Source of the DNA: JAOAFZ01 sp964407325
GTDB lineage: Bacteria; Patescibacteriota; Microgenomatia; UBA1406; GWC2-37-13
NCBI GenBank assembly: GCA_964407325.1
Contig: CAYOVA010000020.1
Location: forward strand, 1-25,402
Length of the DNA: 25,402 bases
Reading direction: 5' to 3'
The notes under the pieces are model-generated. The model was not told the origin of the DNA and did not search any database. It saw only the letters and a list, made by a program, of their open reading frames with translations. Shown one piece after another: positions 23,262-25,402 of this stretch; position 1 is the stretch's first letter, and every line of letters starts with the position of its first letter. Both the position numbers and the translations under genes were made by a program.

Positions 23262-24126
23262 GAAATGAATGTGAATTTATAAATGATTTCGCGATTTCAA
23301 TATTTTGTTTATCAGGTCCTTTTTTATCAAATCCAGGTGTTTCTAAAATAAACGGGATATTTTTAGTTTTAGGACTGTTCAGTAAGTTAATAAAAACCTG
23401 TTCCTGGATTTCTCCCTGGCCCAGGTTTTCGTGTCGGTCTCTCATGGAACTGAATGGATCGCGGCTATCGTTCAAATGAAACAGTTCTATTTTATTTATT
23501 CCGATAAGCTCGTCAAATCTACGAAAGAATTTTTCAAAGTTTTCTTCAGTTGATAAGTCATAACCGGCACAGTGGAGGTGGCACGTATCAAGACAAAAAC
23601 GTATACGATCACTGTTTACTTTAGTCAGGATTTGTGACAGTTCTTCTATTTTCTGGCCAATCTTACGGGTAGCTACATCTTCAATAATAAAAAGACTATC
23701 TTCGGGGGTTTCAGCTAGTATTTCTTTAATGTTTTCAATTAAAGTAGGAAAACGTTCATGTTCAAACAACCCGTCAAATGAATTTTCCTTATCCTTAAAA
23801 GAACCTAAATGAACAATACTTCCCCGGATACCCATTCTTGGCTGGAGTTGCAGTTCTGATATGAGAGATTCTTTCGACACAGTACCAATTCGATCGTTGT
23901 CAGCTAAGTTGACAAGATAGCTGGCATGGAAAAAAACCGGATAAATATTAAGTTCTTCTTTTTTCTTTTTAAAAGCTTTTGCAATCTCATCTGAAACCTT
24001 TGCCGGTTTCCACATGCGGGGTGAAGTAGAGAATATTTGTAATGCATTTCCACCTTTTTCGACAATACTTTCCAAAGTATATACGTATCCTAAACTTGTT
24101 GAGAGGTGTCCACCAATTCTATGCAT
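23254..24126 (-). CDS. nfo: Endonuclease IV (AP endonuclease)
   Basis: Zn-dependent TIM-barrel AP endonuclease that cuts 5' of abasic sites. The metal ligands of the family can be seen in order: His in FFHASYLVNLA, His in SIVHLGS, Glu in IIEDVA, Asp and His in CLDTCHLHCAGYD, His in LFHLNDS, Asp/His in RDRHENLGQGEI and Glu in ILETPGFD. The N-terminus reads RIGGHLSTSLGY, like the GAHVS-type start of other members. The 290 residues match the family. The start has TATAAT five bases upstream. The NUDIX gene overlaps its end. Upstream lies the 3' end of the large structured RNA on the same strand, without a U-run terminator between. Confidence 0.96.
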   Translation of the reverse strand: MHRIGGHLSTSLGYVYTLESIVEKGGNALQIFSTSPRMWKPAKVSDEIAKAFKKKKEELNIYPVFFHASYLVNLADNDRIGTVSKESLISELQLQPRMGIRGSIVHLGSFKDKENSFDGLFEHERFPTLIENIKEILAETPEDSLFIIEDVATRKIGQKIEELSQILTKVNSDRIRFCLDTCHLHCAGYDLSTEENFEKFFRRFDELIGINKIELFHLNDSRDPFSSMRDRHENLGQGEIQEQVFINLLNSPKTKNIPFILETPGFDKKGPDKQNIEIAKSFINSHSFHE

Positions 24127-24131
24127 AGGTA

Positions 24132-24137
24132 ATTATA
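24132..24137 (-). promoter_or_regulatory. -10 element of nfo, leaderless type
   Basis: Perfect TATAAT on the minus strand, five bases before ATG 24126. A possible -35 is TTCACT (24154-24159, 16-base spacer). It lies just past the likely 3' end of the upstream RNA. Confidence 0.65.
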
Positions 24138-24164
24138 GTATTTTTGAACGTAAAGTGAAGGTAT

Positions 24165-24766
24165 GAAGTGTGTTCCGGGAAGTGGCTGCATAATGCAGCC
24201 ACTTCCCGATGAAGGCCTGGATAAGTAAATACTCATCCATTGGGGCGCCTCCTCCCCGTTTCATATGCTGCCCTTTTGGCCGGCGCTTCCCCGCGGTTGG
24301 GGCGCTCGCAGGCAGCATTCTGCCGGAATATCGCTTCCGGCTAATCGGCAGGTGTTTTACGCCCAGTTGCTCGGCGGCTCAGGTGATTACGCACACCGGC
24401 ATGCGGAAACAGTTAGGCACTGCTTCAAAGCCTGCGCCCGCCCTTGCTTTACAGCCCGAGCGGACGACTAAATATTCCGTTACCGCACACTGCGTGCGGG
24501 CTGCCGGGGGAGATTGCTTTCATCTCCTGCGTCCTTACGAACTCCGGATCCGCCGGAGTACGGTTGCCTCTTTCGCTCGGCAAACGCTGCAGGATCAGCC
24601 TGCAGTCGCTGTTTTATTCGGGTCAGCCCTCAGGCTGGTATCGTGAGGCATATTCGATGCCTGACGATTGTTCCCGCGACGACAGTACGCCGCATTTCCT
24701 CCTTTCTGAGGGTTTCAAGTGCAAGCTCAGGCCCCGTTCGGGGTAGGCCGGAACATGCACGACGAA
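24165..24766 (-). ncRNA. Large structured RNA of unrecognised class, about 600 nt
   Basis: This stretch is clearly GC-richer than its surroundings, has no credible reading frame on either strand, and is packed with inverted repeats. On the minus strand, from 5' to 3', I find: CCCC/GGGG (24744-24732), AGGCAT/ATGCCT (24662-24646), CAGCC/GGCTG, CTGCAGG/CCTGCAG, TTGCC/GGCAA, ACTCCGG/CCGGAGT, GGAGAT/ATCTCC, a CAGCCC/GGGCTG helix enclosing GCAC/GTGC, GCCGGAA/TTCCGGC, a long ATGCTGCC/GGCAGCAT helix enclosing CCCC/GGGG, GGATGAGT/ACTTATCC, and a 15-bp hairpin at 24179-24209. The ends TGTTCCGG (24755-24748) and CCGGAACA (24178-24171) can close the whole RNA, extended by GTG/CAC. A strong promoter sits just upstream at 24772-24799. 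I see no RNase P, tmRNA or SRP core motifs. The 3' end is uncertain. Confidence 0.75.
24171..24209 (-). repeat. Perfect 15-bp inverted repeat at the 3' end of the structured RNA
   Basis: GGGAAGTGGCTGCAT and its exact complement are separated by a single base (24179-24209); a real hairpin would open a few loop pairs. On the minus strand it is followed by GGAACACACTT, and on the plus strand by CGATGAAGG. There is no T-run on either side, so this is not a standard intrinsic terminator. Its outer bases overlap the closing-stem strand CCGGAACA. Confidence 0.8.
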
Positions 24767-24771
24767 CCTTT

Positions 24772-24799
24772 AGTATATCATACTATAGGACTAATTCAA
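24772..24799 (-). promoter_or_regulatory. Strong promoter of the structured RNA
   Basis: The minus strand reads TTGAAT (24794-24799), a 16-base spacer ending in TGA, and TATACT (24772-24777): an extended -10 with a good -35. Expected +1 is near 24766. It faces away from hrcA, whose promoter begins 39 bases further on. Confidence 0.75.
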
Positions 24800-24837
24800 G
24801 CATAATGGTGCTCTTTACAAGCAATTTTATTTCCCTC

Positions 24838-24866
24838 TTGACATCTGTTAGCAGAATTAATATACT
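24838..24866 (+). promoter_or_regulatory. Consensus promoter of hrcA
   Basis: TTGACA (24838-24843), a 17-base spacer and TATACT (24861-24866). Expected +1 is near 24873 and the leader is about 24 nt before ATG 24897, without a Shine-Dalgarno sequence. Confidence 0.85.
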
Positions 24867-24874
24867 AGTGCTAA
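24848..24874. promoter_or_regulatory. CIRCE operator (HrcA binding site)
   Basis: TTAGCAGAA, nine bases, then TAGTGCTAA. Compared with the CIRCE consensus (TTAGCACTC-N9-GAGTGCTAA), the right arm has one change and the left arm three; the outer six bases of both arms and the 9-base spacing are exact. It covers the spacer, the -10 and +1 of the hrcA promoter, so bound HrcA would block its own gene. Confidence 0.85.
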
Positions 24875-24896
24875 TCAATTCACAATTCTAGATTTT

Positions 24897-25402
24897 ATGA
24901 ATGATTTAAGTCAACGACAAATCGACATTTTACGCTCAATTATTACGGAGTACAACGAAACAGGGGAACCTGTAGGTTCTGAAGTTCTTGAGAAAAAATA
25001 TAAGCTTGGGGTCTCCCCTGCAACCATTCGTAACGAAATGGTAGAGCTTAACAGAAAAGGATATCTGAGTAAATCCCATTTTTCCTCGGGGCGGGTTCCT
25101 TCGGCTAAAGGATACCGTTTTTACATTCAGAACCTAATGAAAAAGCGTGATTTATCAACGTTTGATGAAGTAGCCTACAAAAACAGCATCTGGGATGAGC
25201 GTGAGAATCCTCAGCGTCTTATGTCACATGCAGTAAAAGTTCTTGCCCAGCGAACTGGATTACTATCGCTCGTTGCAACAAATTATGGGGACATTTATTA
25301 CTCAGGAGTAGCAAATTTGCTGGACAAGAACGAGTTTTTGAATCTTGATGTTTCAAAGAATCTGTTTAGTCTTCTGGATGAAACATTTTTCTGGGAAAGT
25401 AT
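24897..25402 (+). CDS. hrcA: Heat-inducible transcription repressor HrcA (N-terminal part, cut by right edge)
   Basis: The frame opens at ATG 24897 and runs through the end of the window, giving 168 complete codons. Residues 1-90 or so are the typical HrcA winged helix: MNDLSQRQIDILRSII, then EYNETGEPVGSEVL, the strongly conserved VSPATIRNEMVEL, and the wing SGRVPSAKGYRFYIQ. The following part begins the GAF-like domain. HrcA binds CIRCE elements and represses chaperone genes; GroEL helps it fold, so heat stress relieves repression. A CIRCE site overlaps its own promoter here, which supports both calls. Chaperone genes (grpE, dnaK, dnaJ) often follow hrcA, but that region is outside the window. 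No Shine-Dalgarno sequence precedes the ATG. Confidence 0.96.
   Translation, partial: MNDLSQRQIDILRSIITEYNETGEPVGSEVLEKKYKLGVSPATIRNEMVELNRKGYLSKSHFSSGRVPSAKGYRFYIQNLMKKRDLSTFDEVAYKNSIWDERENPQRLMSHAVKVLAQRTGLLSLVATNYGDIYYSGVANLLDKNEFLNLDVSKNLFSLLDETFFWES

Noticed and set aside
24179..24209. Intrinsic terminator for the structured RNA or for a plus-strand transcript
   Set aside because: The hairpin is strong but no T-run follows on either strand.
24165..24766. RNase P RNA, tmRNA or SRP RNA as identity of the structured RNA
   Set aside because: The RNase P core (GAGGAAAGTCC-like, and an ACAGAA near the 3' end), a tRNA-like tmRNA end with a tag frame, and the SRP GGAAG/AGCAG-type apical loop were all looked for and not found; the length is also too great.
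24209..24891. Plus-strand open frames of 68-145 codons and a 61-codon minus-strand frame in the GC-rich region
   Set aside because: They overlap each other and the hairpins, have odd composition (many Cys, Arg and Ser), no promoter or family signature, and GC-rich structured DNA produces such frames by chance.

Overview
The window looks like a chromosome segment from a Candidate Phyla Radiation (Patescibacteria) bacterium, most likely of the Microgenomates type. This is inferred from moderate-to-low GC, very short intergenic gaps, reduced housekeeping proteins (IF-2 without its N-terminal domain, AspRS without the GAD insertion), a DUF4012 protein, a DUF3048 protein, and a set of short membrane or low-complexity orphans. 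TGA is used as a stop (18532-18534, 19125-19127), so this is not a UGA=Gly lineage. No mobile element, CRISPR array or rRNA is visible.

Layout. 1-704: the start of an unidentified gene running off the left edge and a small PH-like protein, both minus. 770-971: tRNA-Tyr (minus), back-to-back with a plus-strand single-pass membrane protein (979-2250). 2261-8796: a minus-strand run of D-Ala-D-Ala carboxypeptidase, AspRS, an acidic orphan, RecJ and RmuC. 8846-13748: a minus-strand translation/transcription block of bL25, NusA, IF-2 and a degenerate DHH protein with a long low-complexity tail. 13762-16092: a DUF4012 membrane protein, divergent from a nucleotidyltransferase and a ThpR-like 2H phosphoesterase on the plus strand. 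17091-21341: a tiny membrane protein (minus), divergent from a DUF3048 protein that is followed by a winged-helix/NTase-like protein, SecD and SecF. 21338-24126: a CCA-adding-type HD nucleotidyltransferase, a NUDIX hydrolase and endonuclease IV (minus). 24165-24766: a GC-rich, hairpin-dense region with its own strong promoter, which I read as a roughly 600-nt structured RNA on the minus strand. 24838-25402: a CIRCE-controlled hrcA, cut by the right edge.

Two observations stand out. First, sixteen gene starts have a -10 hexamer ending only 5-9 bases before the start codon (5-7 bases in twelve of them), and I saw no convincing Shine-Dalgarno sequence at any start examined. This suggests mostly leaderless transcripts, and it helps to choose starts (979, 16108, 17309, 22687) and to reveal the edge gene at 185. 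Second, the large RNA between nfo and hrcA matches no class I recognise. It has an extended -10 promoter, about fifteen local hairpins and complementary ends that can close it into one domain.

The genes are mainly housekeeping: translation (AspRS, tRNA-Tyr, IF-2, bL25, CCA enzyme), transcription (NusA), DNA repair (RecJ, RmuC, endonuclease IV), protein export (SecDF), cell wall (carboxypeptidase) and heat-shock control (HrcA).
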